Assembly (NCBI GenBank): GCA_022605405.1
Contig: JABYQQ010000006.1
Coordinates: 992,001-1,056,000, forward strand
From: Earliella scabrosa
Taxonomy: Eukaryota > Basidiomycota > Agaricomycetes > Polyporales > Polyporaceae
Direction: 5' to 3'
DNA: 64,000 nt
In this document: positions 35,401-46,319 of the stretch, in pieces
How the letters are laid out: each line of letters opens with the position of its first letter
How positions within the stretch are numbered: position 1 is the first letter of the stretch
The notes under the pieces: model-generated
Told to the model about the DNA's origin: nothing
Seen by the model: the letters and a program-made list of their open reading frames with translations, nothing else
Databases searched by the model: none
Program-made: the position numbers and the translations under genes

Positions 35401-35884
35401 TCGAGAAGGTGGACCGGGTGGATTCGGCATGCCTGAGGCCGGCGGCCCTCCCGGAGGCCCTCCGGGAGGCTTCCCGGGCCCATCCTCCCACAGCAACGCC
35501 CCTCCTCCTCCAACCTCAGGTGAGGCATCGTCTTACTACGGTGGAGGCGGAGGCGGCCCTCCGGGAGGCTACAACTCGGGACCGTCGTACGCTCCTCCTC
35601 CCGGCCCTCCCCAGCCTCACCCTCAGGGCGGGTACGCGCCGAGCTACTCCTCTCCGCCGCCACCTCCAGGCATGTCCTTCCCTCAGGTCAACATGCCGGG
35701 AGGAGGCTACCCAGGACCGGGTGGCTACTCGCCGTACGGTGGCCCGCCGCCGCCTGGTCCGCCTGGCGGGTTCGGGTTCCCGAGCCCTGACATGCCACCG
35801 CCGCCGCCGCCGCATGGTGGACCTCACGGACACGGACATTACGGACAGCCGCAACCTCCGCCCGGTGGTCCGTTTGGATGGTGA
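32402..35884 (+). CDS. het-c: HET-C family protein (heterokaryon incompatibility type)
   Basis: ATG 32402 opens with a signal peptide (YLLLLVLCIVILCIPGEGVYAFG); TGA is at 35882-35884. More than ten small exons give the Het-C domain: FLEGKAFRHGDIEDTL, GSKFGGLDIKRVYFGNWLRDYSQA, GYATNEFEVTEERLGVY, HIDNPKGY, LRGPVDPRELEID, GMKNYIANE, RSGGNKADTYESYRLLGQALHTLEDFPAHSNFCEL, SMGYHDVFVHVGD. The C-terminus is long and rich in Gly, Pro and Ser, as in Neurospora and Podospora HET-C. In ascomycetes this secreted or surface protein triggers vegetative incompatibility when alleles differ; orthologues in other fungi need not have that role. The gene appears intact. Confidence 0.88.
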
Positions 35885-36268
35885 ATGCTGTGACTGTATC
35901 GCTATGGAGCGCGTCAAAGATTGTGGCGAAACCCTGCCAGTGTAGCCCTGATGTCACCGTGTACCAGCTGACTGTTGTAACGAAGCGAATGTATTCTTGA
36001 TGTGTATGCATGGTTTCCCTGAGTCTTGGCCCTTGTACAAATTCTCGGAAGCAGCATGGGCGCTAAAATTGCCATCCTGGGCTGGAGCAAGGTTGAAGTA
36101 GCCGCAGTTGAGCAAACCATCAAAGATCGCTATGCGGCGGACACCTTTGAGTAATGCCGTTCGTGACGACGCGGAAGGTGATTCCTCGTTCGGACTTCCG
36201 CCATGGCACATAACATGTATGTGACAGCAGATGCACATGCAACAGAGAGGGCTGGCCATCTACCCATG
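35885..36268. other. convergent 3' region of het-c and MFS3
   Basis: Both neighbours end here (het-c plus, MFS3 minus). No gene is recognisable; it should hold both 3' UTRs. Confidence 0.5.
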
Positions 36269-38426
36269 TTAGGGCGTGTAGCGAAAATTCGGGGCCTGGG
36301 GTGGTAGCACCGTCATTGGAACTGCTGATGAGGACCATCGCCGCCCCTCTGTAGTTCCAAGAGCCAAAACATACCTTGTCGGCGAGCTCCGTTGTGTCGA
36401 CCTCAGCATCTGGGTTGACTTCGCCATACTTCAGATCTCTATGTCGGTTGTCCCGTCTGTAGGATACCTAGATGAGCCGATAGTCAGTTGGATGGTACAG
36501 AATGGAAGCTACGAGCTATCGATGACTCACTGTGAGTACAATGGCTACGACGGCTGCCAGAACATTGAGCGCGCAGTTGACAGAGAATCCTTTCCTATAT
36601 TATTGTCAATGACACACCCAGCAATGCGTACCGTATCACGATTCAAGTACTCACACGTAACGCGGGCTCTCAGTGAGAGGGTACAAATGGGACCCTAACA
36701 CCGCGCCACATTGTCCGATGGCCATGTACAGCGGAGTGCCCGTCGCCTTCTTCGTCTCGGATCCCAAGTTGTGGGCGACTGTAGCGCAATGAACATCGAG
36801 AGTACTTTGAGAACTGATACTGACTCACACCATGCAATGATGCCGCCATTCATTGTGTAGGTACCGCTGGTCACCAAGAAAGTCGCGAAATAGCGAACAT
36901 GGATGTCAGCGGGGACTGCCAGTAATAGTCTGCAAATTGTGCGATGCTGGCGTTAAGAGGCTGGCATATTTCATTCATGATGACCTGAAGAGACTCACAT
37001 GTACCCGATTCCGGCCAACATGCTCCCTGCCATCACGAACACACCGCGGCTTTGGAGGCGGTCTGCGGCATACGAGCACACGCAGAGAACGACCGCCGCT
37101 ACTGCATAGGGAGGAATAGTGAGTAGCTGGGCGATCGCGTTGGCTACCGCGTACTAAGTCAGCTTAGGCAGAGACGTGAGTGAGGGTGAAGACGTACTGA
37201 ACCCGAATGTTGTGATAATTGTCGGCAGAAAGGCCGAGATGGAAACGCACAATTGGACGCGAAGTACATGACCCCCGCCGCATAGACCTATAGGTTGCAT
37301 GAAGCAAGTTCGGTGTGTCGCATGGTAGTACTCACTCTCCAATCTCGGAACGCTGCAGCGATGTGTTCTGGGGACACAGTCAGTGAGGGTATTCTCTTGA
37401 CGGGTGCATCGGAATACTTGGCTGAATGACCCTTCCAACGTCTGCCTTGGTGCCTCTGTTGACGCGCTCTATGGCTAGGCCACGTTCCTTATTGGTGAAC
37501 ATTGCCGCTTCTTCTGGTCGATCGGGGAGGACTGTGATAGTTACAAGGCCGATGAGAATCGATGGAATCCCTCCAATGATGAAGAGCAGCTTCCAGTTCG
37601 CGATGGACGCGTTGGCGTTCTGGACACCGAAGGCGAGCAACCCGCCGAACGCACCCGCGACAGCGGCGAATCCCGTGTATGTCGCCAGACGGATTCCAAT
37701 CTCTTGCCGAGTGTAGAAAAGGGCTAAAGATCTCCGCATCAATGCATTGTCGTGACCTTGCTGACGATGAGACTTACACATGTAGAACGGTACGCATGGA
37801 CTGAGGGCTGTCTCGAGGACTCCGAGTGCCATCCGTGCGACTAGCAAGCCTGGGAAGTTGAACACAGTAGCCTGTCGGAAGAAAGGTCGATGCCCACTGG
37901 CACAGAACATCTGCGCCAGTCTCCTACTCACCATTAGGACTGAGCACAGTCCCCATACAATTGCAGCGCATCCAAACCACAAGCGTGGCGGGCACAACTT
38001 CGACAGGATTACGGCTGGAACGGGACACAAGATCTGCCCGCAGGTAACCAACATGTGACAATCGTAGTACGCGCGTGACTGGACTCACGTATGAAAAGTA
38101 GAATGCCGAGTTCGTCCAGTCATACAGGATGCCGGACGGATCCCCATGTAGTACATCTTGGGGAAGGCCTTGAAGACGTGCGTTTCCCAGATTGATTCTG
38201 TCCAGGTCTAGGATGTAATCCATCAGTGACGCGGTGGGTCGTGCAGAAGCGATAGTCACGTACAGGCAAAGAGATACAACACGCATATAACGGGCATAAT
38301 ACGCACGTCTAGCCTTCGCACAAGTCGCCTCTCATCTGACGGTGTGCAATTGGCTGCGTCTTCTGTCTGGCGGTCCTCCGCCCCGGATTCGGAGCTGGAT
38401 GCAGTGGTCTTCTCGTCTGTAGACAT
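36269..38426 (-). CDS. MFS transporter 3 (anion:cation symporter type)
   Basis: ATG 38426 (MSTDEKTTASSSESGAEDRQ) to TAA 36269-36271. Landmarks: LVRRLDVRIMPVICVLYLFA, LDRINLGNARLQGLPQDVLHGDPSGILYDW, QILCPVPAVILSKLCPPRLWFGCAAIVWG, FNFPGLLVARMALGVLETALSPCVPFYMC, GFAAVAGAFGGLLAFGVQNANA, NWKLLFIIGGIPSILIGLV, VLPDRPEEAA, LPTIITTFGFS, NLGSETKKATGTPLYMAIGQCG. The final 27-base exon encodes APNFRYTP. It is a tandem neighbour of MFS4 in the same orientation (287 bases apart) and has the same exon plan. Around 37250 the reading through the helix preceding LPTIITTFGF is less clean than in MFS1 and MFS2, so a small lesion or altered splice site there cannot be excluded. The substrate is unknown. Confidence 0.78.
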
Positions 38427-38712
38427 TTCTTGTGTTGTTTCCGGTCGGCCGGGTCAAAACAGACCGCGAGCTCAATATATGCAGCTCCTTCGGGTCACTT
38501 GACGTTCCGTACAAGATTAGCTGTGCGCCATCAGACAACAGAAGCCGTCTCGTGAGAGGAAGCATTCCATCGATTGACTTCACTGAGTCAGACCTCTCAT
38601 GGAGGTGGCTACAGGTCGGAACGGGTGCCCGTGTCTGTCCTCACCTAGTAATAAGATTCAAACTCGAGACAGAACGCGCACGGAGTGCTATTGCATCCGC
38701 AAACCTATTTCG

Positions 38713-40875
38713 CTAAGGAGTATAACGAAAATCTGGAGCCTGATATCACCTCCTGAAGTGAGCGCAGACCATGCCACCGACCTATGGAAACTACGAACCA
38801 TGTCTGCCAATTCGGAGGTATCAACACTAGCATTGCCCGTACGCTTTCCATACACTCTATCTCTTCTCGCGTTCTCGGTTCGGTATGAGATCTGGCTTGA
38901 TTATTAGCTTTCATAAGACGAGCGTATTCTCCCACTCTCACCGTCAGGACAATCGCGACAAGGACCGCCAGGCAATCCAGCGCCAGATTCACAGAGAAAC
39001 CCTTCCTATATGCATGTTAGCGGGTGCGGTGACCCCTACAGATAGTAGGTACTCACAAATATCGAGGTCCTTCTGTCAAAGGATATATGTGCGCACCCAG
39101 AATGGAACCAAACTGTCCTACTGCTTGGAACAGTGGTATGGCTGTTGCTCGCTTGGTCTCCGAACCTAGATTATGAGCAACTACATTTCGCATCAGCCTT
39201 TCTCTGACCCCTGTCACACGATGCTGTATGACGAGGTACGCACACCATGCCAGGCTCGTGCAGATCATTCCATACGTGCCACTGGTGATGCAGAACGTCG
39301 CGAAGTACCGGACGTGATTGTCTGACACCGTGAGCAGCAATCTACCAGTGGGATCATGTAATGACCATAAACGGTTCAGCGCGCGGGGTCACAGAGGTGC
39401 TCACATATAGCCAAGGGCCGCCAGTGCGCTTGTTCCCACAACGAAGACCCCGCGAGTATGCAGCTTATCTGATGCGTAGCAGCTTCCACACATGACGATA
39501 GTGGAGATTGCATAAGGCGGAATTGTGAGCACCTGGGCGAGCGCGTTGGCTGAGCAGAGTGCGTTGAGTACGCCCGAATCTCTGAACAGCGTCATTATGA
39601 CAGAGATAAAACGCACTGAAGCCAAATGTAGTGATGATCGTCGGCAAGAAGGCTGAGATCGACGCAAACGCGCAGTTTGCCGCGAAGTAGATGATGCCTC
39701 CGACGTACACCTTCAAAAGAAGTCAGCGGTGACAACGACATCGATTGACTATGTGATATCGTACCCGCCAGTCCGTGAATGCCGCGACGATGTGCTCTGG
39801 GTCCCAATGAGCGCGAAAGGTGATGCAATGAGAGCTCATCATCGCGACGTACTCTTCTGTAGCATTCTCCCCACGTCCGCTCTGCTCTCGCGATTCACCC
39901 GTTCCAGCGCGAGCTTGCGTTCCTCTTCATTGAACACACTCGTCTCCTCGGGCCGGTTGGGCAGAACAAAAAAGCATAAGATCCCCATCACAACTGAGGG
40001 GGCACCCTCGACGATGAAGAGCAGTTTCCAGCTCGCGATAGAGGTACGTGCGTTTTGGATCGCGAACGCGATCAGTCCGCCGAACGCACCAGCGAAGGCA
40101 GCAAAGCCGTTGTATGCGGCCAGACGCAGCCCTATCTCTTCCTTAGTATAAAATAGGGCTGTATGTGCGTACTGAATGTGCATGTAGATGGACAGATTGC
40201 GATGGGTACGGTACTCACACAGGTAGACTGGCGTCCCAGGAGAGAATCCCGCCTCGAACACACCGAGCCCGAAGCGAGCGACCATGAGACCCGGGAAATT
40301 GAACGCTGTGGCCTGGCCGAGGCGTTATGCCAGTCCAGTTCAACTATCGCGAGGAGACTCACCATGAGCAAAGAACACACGCCCCATCCAATCGCCGCAC
40401 ACGCAAACCAGACACGTAGCGGGCAGAGCTTCGCGAGCAAGGTCGCTGGGATGGGGCAGATGATCTAAGTCCTACATTTAGCTCGACGCTCATCATTGCT
40501 CGAGAACCGCGTGGGACGTACATATGAGAAGTAGAACGCGGACGTGACCCAGTCGAACAGCACTCCGGTGGGGTCGCCATGTAGCACGTCTTCCGGGAGG
40601 CCCTGCAGCCGCGCATTCCCCAGATTGACACGATCCAGGTCTGTAAGGTCGTTGAGTAGTGCTATGGAGTAGAGACTGAGGTTTCAGCACTCACAAGCGA
40701 ACAGATACAGCAGGCAGAGCATGGACATCACCCGCATGTCCAGCTTCCGTACTAGCCGTTTCTCCTGCAAGCTCTTCACAACTTGAAGCTGATGATGTTC
40801 ATCCGGACGATCCACCTCGGGACGAGCATACTCTTCAACGTCGACAGCGATATGGCCCTTTCCATCATCGGACAT
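38713..40875 (-). CDS. MFS transporter 4 (anion:cation symporter type)
   Basis: ATG 40875 (MSDDGKGHIAVDVEEYARPEVDRPDEHH) to TAG 38713-38715. Landmarks: LVRKLDMRVMSMLCLLYLFAC, LDRVNLGNARLQGLPEDVLHGDPTGVLFDW, FNFPGLMVARFGLGVFEAGFSPGTPVYLCEY, GFAAFAGAFGGLIAFAIQNARTSIASWKLLFIVEGAPSVVMG, VLPNRPEETSVFNEEERK, YFAANCAFASISAFLPTIITTFGFS, IPPYAISTIV, NLGSETKRATAIPLFQAVGQFGSILGAHIYPLTEGPRYL. The last exon encodes APDFRYTP after the unusual donor GTTCGT. It is a 12-helix carrier paralogous to MFS1-3 and follows MFS3 as a tandem pair, with MFS4 upstream in transcription order. The substrate is unknown. Confidence 0.83.
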
Positions 40876-41020
40876 GATGGATCACTGGGGTTAAGAGGGC
40901 GAGGGGCAGAGTCAGGAGAGAGGGGTGACGTGCATAAGGTTCGTGCCATTTTTACCGCACAGTGCTCGATGCACTCGTGACTTGAGGGAGGCAAACATAG
41001 AGTCAAACCAGCGAAAGAGG

Positions 41021-41028
41021 TATATATA
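41021..41028 (-). promoter_or_regulatory. TATA box of MFS4
   Basis: TATATATA about 150 bases upstream of the ATG at 40875. Confidence 0.45.
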
Positions 41029-41239
41029 GCAGTTTGTGGGACGTACTAAATAGAGATCATGGCGATTGCCATAAGGCCCGGGTGACCTCCAGCAACGCGA
41101 CGCTGCCGTGTTTTCCTGGCCATGGCGGTTCGATAGGCGCCCGGAAGTTCCTCCATAGACTTCACACCGCTCTCCACCTTGTGCACAACCAAGCTTTCGC
41201 GAGCCTTAAGTAAGAGCCAAAGCTCGTGAAACGCGTCAG

Positions 41240-41640
41240 AAACTCCGCAACGACGCCTCGATGAAGATAATTGCGACATCACGTGATCGCGGTGGCCAAC
41301 AAGACCCTCGGCAGGGAAGACAATTAGGGGGTGCTGGAGGCGACTCTGCGCTTCTCGTCACCTAGGCACCGGAGCAGAGCAAGAGACCTGCGAAGAAAAG
41401 ACAGGTGCGGGGCATCAGGATGAGCGCGGTGGTACAAAAGGCGATGGTCGCACAAAGAGCGAAAAGACGGACCTGCCCCACAACCACCCGTGGCCATGCG
41501 ACGCGTCTCTTCGAGTCTCTCCTCCACTTCCCGGCCTTCTTCTTCCTCACGCATCGGCTCCTGCAGCTCATGGCTCTCTTCGCTGCATCGGCTCCTGTGG
41601 TACTGTGTCGGATCCTCTGGAGCTCTGGCATGCCTCTGCT
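41240..41640 (-). other. possible decayed or unknown frame in unit 1
   Basis: On the minus strand the frame with FRSLCDHRLLYHRAHPDA and ALLRCLGDEKRRVA corresponds to the unit 2 frame with FRSLTDLRLLYLRARSDA and ALFRCLDDEERVAVA near 46150-46310. The match could reflect a real small exon or only DNA-level duplication. No family is recognised and stops interrupt both neighbourhoods. Confidence 0.25.
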
Positions 41641-43200
41641 GATGACTTCAATGGAGGTAGCTCATGTCTATCGACCGCAGCGCCGCTAGCTGGACATTCC
41701 CAACCACTGCGCCGACGCCTAGGAAGGTGCGGATTCGCCTGTCGACCGACCCAGGCGGGCCACCTGGCTTCTCGGCGACAACCTACAAGACGACAAGCTC
41801 TAGAGAGTGGACGGACGACACGCGTCTCTAGCACGTCGTCAACGTCTCGATCGGCAAGGAACCAGGTGAGTGCATACCTTCCTCAGATAAATTCATGCGG
41901 CCACAAGGGGTGGTTGCCTGCCCACTGCATGTTCGATCGTTTGGCCACATCGGGCTCAGGCTTCCATCTGCGCAACTCCAAACGGTGTCGCTCGAGTGGA
42001 AGTCTTTGCCACGGTGCGCCTGTGGAACGTGTCCCGACGACTGTAGTCCGAGTCTGCTGGTGAACGCACCCTGGTAGCCTGTGGATCGGCGCGGTGGTCG
42101 GAATCCACAATGCGCATCCTGCGGTCGCGCCCGTTCTCGTACTCCAGTGGTGTCCACCTGATACGCGGAGCTTCTCCTCAGCTCTCGCTGCCCGTGAAGT
42201 TGTGCCCAGTCCTTGCGCGACAGAGGAGTGGGCCAGTGATACCGGTGGTCTGAGACTCGTCGTACGTCGAGAGAGGCATACTGCACAACGAGCTGACCTG
42301 GTGGCGAGACCTGTGGTCAGGATATGGGCAGCTGATCATGCAAGAGTGAGAGGGACGCGCCGATTCAAAAGCTCCTTGCGCACTAGGGCGAAGTTGGCTG
42401 GATTTTCCATACCGTGACGCAGAGTCTGGGAAAGGCGGTACCACGCGTTCTGCGCTGTCCACGCTCTCTTAAAGTCGTGCTCGGAGGTCGTCTCGTTGGG
42501 CGAGATAGTATTGCCAATCTCTGACGCAACTACGAGCGACGGCGTAGGGGTAGCCAGGCGAGATTTGAAAGCGGAAACGGGCTAGCAGCTGAAATGGATA
42601 CAGTCACATGTATGAGAACGGTTGCCCGCTCAAGGTGAAAGTGGCTCACCTCGATAACCGGAAGCGCCTTCTCCACTGGACATGTCTCAGCGACTGACCG
42701 AGAGATGTTCCTGCGTCGGGAGAAGCACGGTTCAGGGTGTTCAGCGCACTGGATGGATGTGTGTAATCTGCCGGGGGCTCGGAGGGCGTAACGAGTGGAC
42801 CCTGTTGAAGCTTGAACGTTCTTGAACGCTGCATTTCCAGCCTTGATTGGGATGCCAGACCGAGCTTCTCCAGTTGTATCATTGCAATTGGACATCAAGT
42901 TGCACGACACGAGTCGTCCACACGACGGGATAGGGCAGAGACGGCGTATTGCAGGCCTCCACAAAATAGTTCGATCCCAATCATGTGTTGATAAGAGGCC
43001 GTCTGCCATCTGTCACTCGAACACCCCTTGCGGCATGGCCGAGGATGCATGGGAGGCGGAGGCGGTCGTATGCTCATCGCTCACGACCGGAGGCTCTGAG
43101 CTGAGGACTCACCGGCGTTGTGTTGTCATTCCGGAACAGTCCCAATGTCCTTTTGTCTCACTTCTGACACCATCTCACCAGGTCCTCCAGCCATCTTTCC
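41640..43200. other. spacer of unit 1 with a possible divergent gene
   Basis: No recognised protein. On the minus strand a frame near 42650-43000 ends at a donor-like GTGAGCCACTTTCA. The corresponding place in unit 2 (about 47745) reads GTAAGTCACTTCCA, again preceded by a short open frame. A divergently transcribed, fast-changing gene upstream of each zinc-finger gene is possible but not proven. Confidence 0.25.
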
Positions 43201-43202
43201 GA

Positions 43203-43735
43203 GATCGCAGAACATCTAGTGAAAGTCGTCGACGTCGCAGCAGGAGCGGGGTGGCTCACTCGACGAGCGCGCCCCCGACAGCAGCGCCAAGACGGTCGCG
43301 CGCGTCCACGCGAGCCGGATCAGCCAATTTGCCCACGCGAACCGATCATGACGCGCCTCGCGCGCTGCTCTGCTCGTCCATCTCTCCCTCCTTCCTCGAC
43401 GTCGATCTGCCCTCTCGGACGCGATTCCTGCTCTCGCTCGCTCACTATGTCTCTCATCTGGTGCACACCGACTCTCGTCGTCGACATGGCCTCGGAGACG
43501 CGTTCTGTCGCGCGTCACGGACGCGTCTTTTGTCTGGGTTCGTAGCGGCATCCTCTGACACTCCGCGACGTCTCCGCTCTCTCCATTGCGAAAGCAGGAC
43601 CTCTTCCGTCGCCCGAATGGATTCAAATGTGGCTGTGGACAATTGCACAGGGCGTGTGGGGAAAACAGGCGAAAACAGCGCGTCTATTTAACGGTACGTG
43701 CTGCAATGCCTCTGCTCCTCACAACTCAACCACAA
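43203..43735 (+). promoter_or_regulatory. conserved 500-base upstream block, copy A
   Basis: Nearly identical to 48205-48755 (same strand) and to 62410-62950 (opposite strand). It includes a CCAAT box (43324-43328, in CAGCCAATTTGCCC), many CG-rich motifs, and ends with a TATA box (TATTTAA, 43685-43691) about 118 bases before the ATG of gene A. Single-base indels between the copies shift all frames, so it is unlikely to be conserved as protein code. It may act as promoter, as a non-coding transcript, or be kept similar by gene conversion. Confidence 0.8.
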
Positions 43736-43808
43736 CGTCTACCACCTCCACACTCACCACGCGCTACTCCTCATCATATCTCTCCATCTACGCATCTTGC
43801 TACTCAGT

Positions 43809-45144
43809 ATGTATCCATTTTACGGTCATTCCGATGCATTTCGTGCGGATGAACGCCATGCGGAGGACGCTCAAGCCACATTCGGTGGTTTCGAATGGAC
43901 TCTGTACCCCCCCAACCCGGAAAGTATCCCGACCTCGTCCAGCGACCGCGGGACCACTAGGACTCCCGCCTCGACTTTGGATCCCACCACTCCTCCAGCT
44001 GAACACGCTGGCGTCGGATTATCGCCGTCTGAGCTCGACACCTTGACCAAGTTCATGAAACAGCTACGCCCTGAGGACATCGATGCCTTACTCCCCTCCA
44101 CAAGCCCTGCTATTTCCGCGCCGCGTCCGGACGCGTCCTCAAGTGGCCGTGAATACCAGTACTCCCCTGGACTTTGGTCTATCCCTAACATCCGGAAGAG
44201 CTCCCTAACACGCAATCACCCCGAGGTACCGGGCGCTGGGACAGGTCTACCCATTCGTCAGTCCAACGTGCCGCGCCCGCAGTCCATGGTCTGGCAGGGA
44301 ATGACGCAACCTTGGGGTGTCGTCGGAAACAGCGTCCCGGGGGTCGCTGCCCCGTTGTCTCAGGGAAGTCACTGGCCTGCTCCATTACACCAGGCGTGGT
44401 ATGATCACCCGCAGTGGTTCCACCCCGGCCCTCCTCCACCGCCGCGGATTCATGTCAACACAACTCATCCATCTGGGCCCGTCCGGGAGCAGGGTGCACC
44501 GACGTCGATGGCAGCTATACCCATTCAAGTCCCGCCGCAACGGGAGGGGAAGAGGAAGCGTGCTCGCAACGATTCCGAAGAGCCTCACGCCGTTCAGAAG
44601 AGAGCGCGTACGCAGGGGCGCGCAGTCCCGCCAACCAGCACGACTGATGAAAAGAAGCCTGTTCGTAAGTCGGATGTACCGGCATCGGAAAGGCCCACGC
44701 TCCAGGAGATGTTGGAGATCGGACTTGTCTCACACTTGCCGGGGGCAAGGAAGATCACCCCTCTTAAAACCCCGTCGGACAGAAACTGGGCCCTCTACGT
44801 CGACCCGAAGACTGTCGACTATGATCGGCTGCAGTTTGAGCGCAACAGCGAAGGCCAGTACAAGTGCTCAGCGTGCGATGCAAGTGAGTCGATGCGCTCC
44901 AATCCGTCTCCTGCAGCGCTCTGACATCCCTCTGTCTTCAGCGAACAGCGACCCACGCGAGCTCAAGCTCAAGCACTTCTCACCGGTGCACCTAGAGGGG
45001 CGCCCCTTTGCGTGCCCAGTGCCGTCCTGCAACTGGGCATCCCGTGACCGTACCGGGCGGGATCGGCATGTCTATTCGAACCACTTTGAAGTCCCAGATA
45101 AGGATCGGTATGCTCACAAAGACGACAAGACGGCGGGTCAGTGA
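43809..45144 (+). CDS. C2H2 zinc-finger protein A
   Basis: ATG 43809 (MYPFYGHSDAFRADERHAED); the same frame upstream has only a GTG start. A long low-complexity Pro/Ser-rich N-terminus leads to a basic stretch (GKRKRARNDSEEPHAVQKRARTQ, likely nuclear signal). After SERPTLQEMLEIGLV come two C-terminal fingers. Finger 1 is CSAC then HFSPVH; finger 2 is CPVPSC then HVYSNH. A phase-1 intron (GTGAGT near 44883 to CAG 44940) splits finger 1 at the third codon after its second cysteine. Stop TGA 45142-45144; about 425 residues. It is probably a nuclear DNA-binding regulator. The motif SERPxLxEML and the KRAR-type basic patch are shared with gene B, and the basic patch also with gene C. Confidence 0.75.
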
Positions 45145-45640
45145 ACACCCGTCGCGCTTGGGTAAGTCGCGTCTTGCTCATCTCTTGCACTCTGCGCGTT
45201 CAACCGGGCTCAAGCTGTGTTGTCCACACAGATAAGTACACATGGGGTTCGCGCGCACCACCACTATAGCATCCCTCGAGTCGGCCGCCCTGTTCGAGCG
45301 CCCAGCCAGCATGGCTGGTCTCTTCATCTGGCCGTCGACCCATGGTCGAGAGCTGCTATACCGGTGATGGACGAGAACATACGTCTTTGGTCGGGACTCT
45401 GTCTTTGGTTGTTTGGCGGGTACAACCATCCGAAGACGTTTCCCAATTGATGACGTATGCGTGGCATGGACTAGTATGTTTCCGGTTCTGCTTGCATCTC
45501 CTTCTATTGCTGTATCTCTCTGTTCGCTTGGGACTCGTGTGTGTATTTGGACTTGGACTCGACATGGACCAGACATAGATTATGTTGTATTCGCGTGACG
45601 GACATACTGTACTACTCGTGGTTGTGGACGCTGTATTCCC
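45145..45640 (+). other. 3' flank of gene A, duplicated at gene B
   Basis: A stretch of about 200 bases from 45266 is nearly the same as 50565-50755 (shared strings GAGTCGGCCGCCC and TCTTCATCTGGCCGTCGACCC). It lies downstream of the stop, so it is probably 3' UTR or terminator carried along by the duplication. Confidence 0.65.
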
Positions 45641-45795
45641 CTGCTTGCTGACTTAGATTATCTCCTTATAGGCTTGCTCCCATATACGCTACTTGGATCT
45701 CGAATGGTTGCGGCGTCGTTTGCTGCGCGTACCTTGCTGTATTATCTTGCTACGTTAGACCGATAATGTGTCGTAGTACCGTTTGATGAGATGTC

Positions 45796-46005
45796 TTGTA
45801 TGCTTATCTTCCTCTCGACAGTTTGACAATCCTTAGTCATTCGACCCAGGACAAGGCATTTCTACAACGATCTGACTGTCGCGAGTTGCCCTCATTGCTA
45901 GAGGAGTGTCGGGCTCTAGCTCACCAATGGACCGCAGTACTAGACTTCGTCACTTCGATTGGACGCCCTGACCTCGATGAGACCCTTGCTCGTGCTATGA
46001 GTTAG
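45796..46005 (+). other. short open frame at the edge of unit 1
   Basis: After an acceptor-like CCTTAG, a frame of about 57 codons reads ELPSLLEECRALAHQWTAVL then SIGRPDLDETLARAMS. It has a protein-like composition and a weak DNA match near 51018-51110 in unit 2, where the frame is lost. It may be a lone last exon or chance. Confidence 0.25.
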
Positions 46006-46319
46006 CATATAACCATGTCTCAAGCAAACGTAACACGTTTAGAGCCGATGACACGAGCGACAGCTCCCGAAACGCGTCAACAATTCCGCAACGACGCGTC
46101 GACGAAGGTGGACTCAGATCACGTGATCGCGATGAGCAACAAGACCTCGGCAGCGAATACTTGAGACAATTGGGGAGGTAGGCCACGGCGACAGCGACGC
46201 GCTCCTCATCATCTAGGCACCTGAAGAGAGCAAGAAGAGGAAGACCGGTGCATGCATCAGAACGAGCGCGGAGATACAAGAGGCGAAGGTCAGTCAAAGA
46301 GCGAAAGACGGACCTGTCT

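Larger units (their letters stand above)
41200..46010 (+). repeat. tandem unit 1 (carries zinc-finger gene A)
   Basis: A diverged copy of this unit follows directly at 46040-51120. Shared anchors in the same order and spacing include AAACGCGTCA and CCGCAACGACGC near the left edge, the segment around CCACCCGTGGCC, the GTGGAAGTCTTTG stretch, the 500-base promoter block, a C2H2 gene, and the 3' flank beginning TATAGCATCCCTCGAG. The anchor CGACCCA near 45844 is matched near 51018 and marks the right edge. Similarity ranges from very high (promoter block, 3' flank) to low (coding part). Confidence 0.7.

Noticed and set aside
35516..35917. Arg-rich minus-strand open frame
   Set aside because: Antisense of the Gly/Pro-rich tail of HET-C; low-complexity coding sequence keeps the other strand open.
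43216..43626. Minus-strand frame in the promoter block encoding an Arg-rich peptide with WANWLIRLAW
   Set aside because: The same peptide ends appear in all three copies, but single-base indels place its two halves in different frames in copies B and C, so protein-level conservation is not supported.
43692..43808. Intron in the 5' leader of gene A (donor GTACGTG, acceptor CTACTCAG)
   Set aside because: The donor lies directly beside the TATA box, so transcription should start downstream of it; the shared donor-like string belongs to the conserved block.
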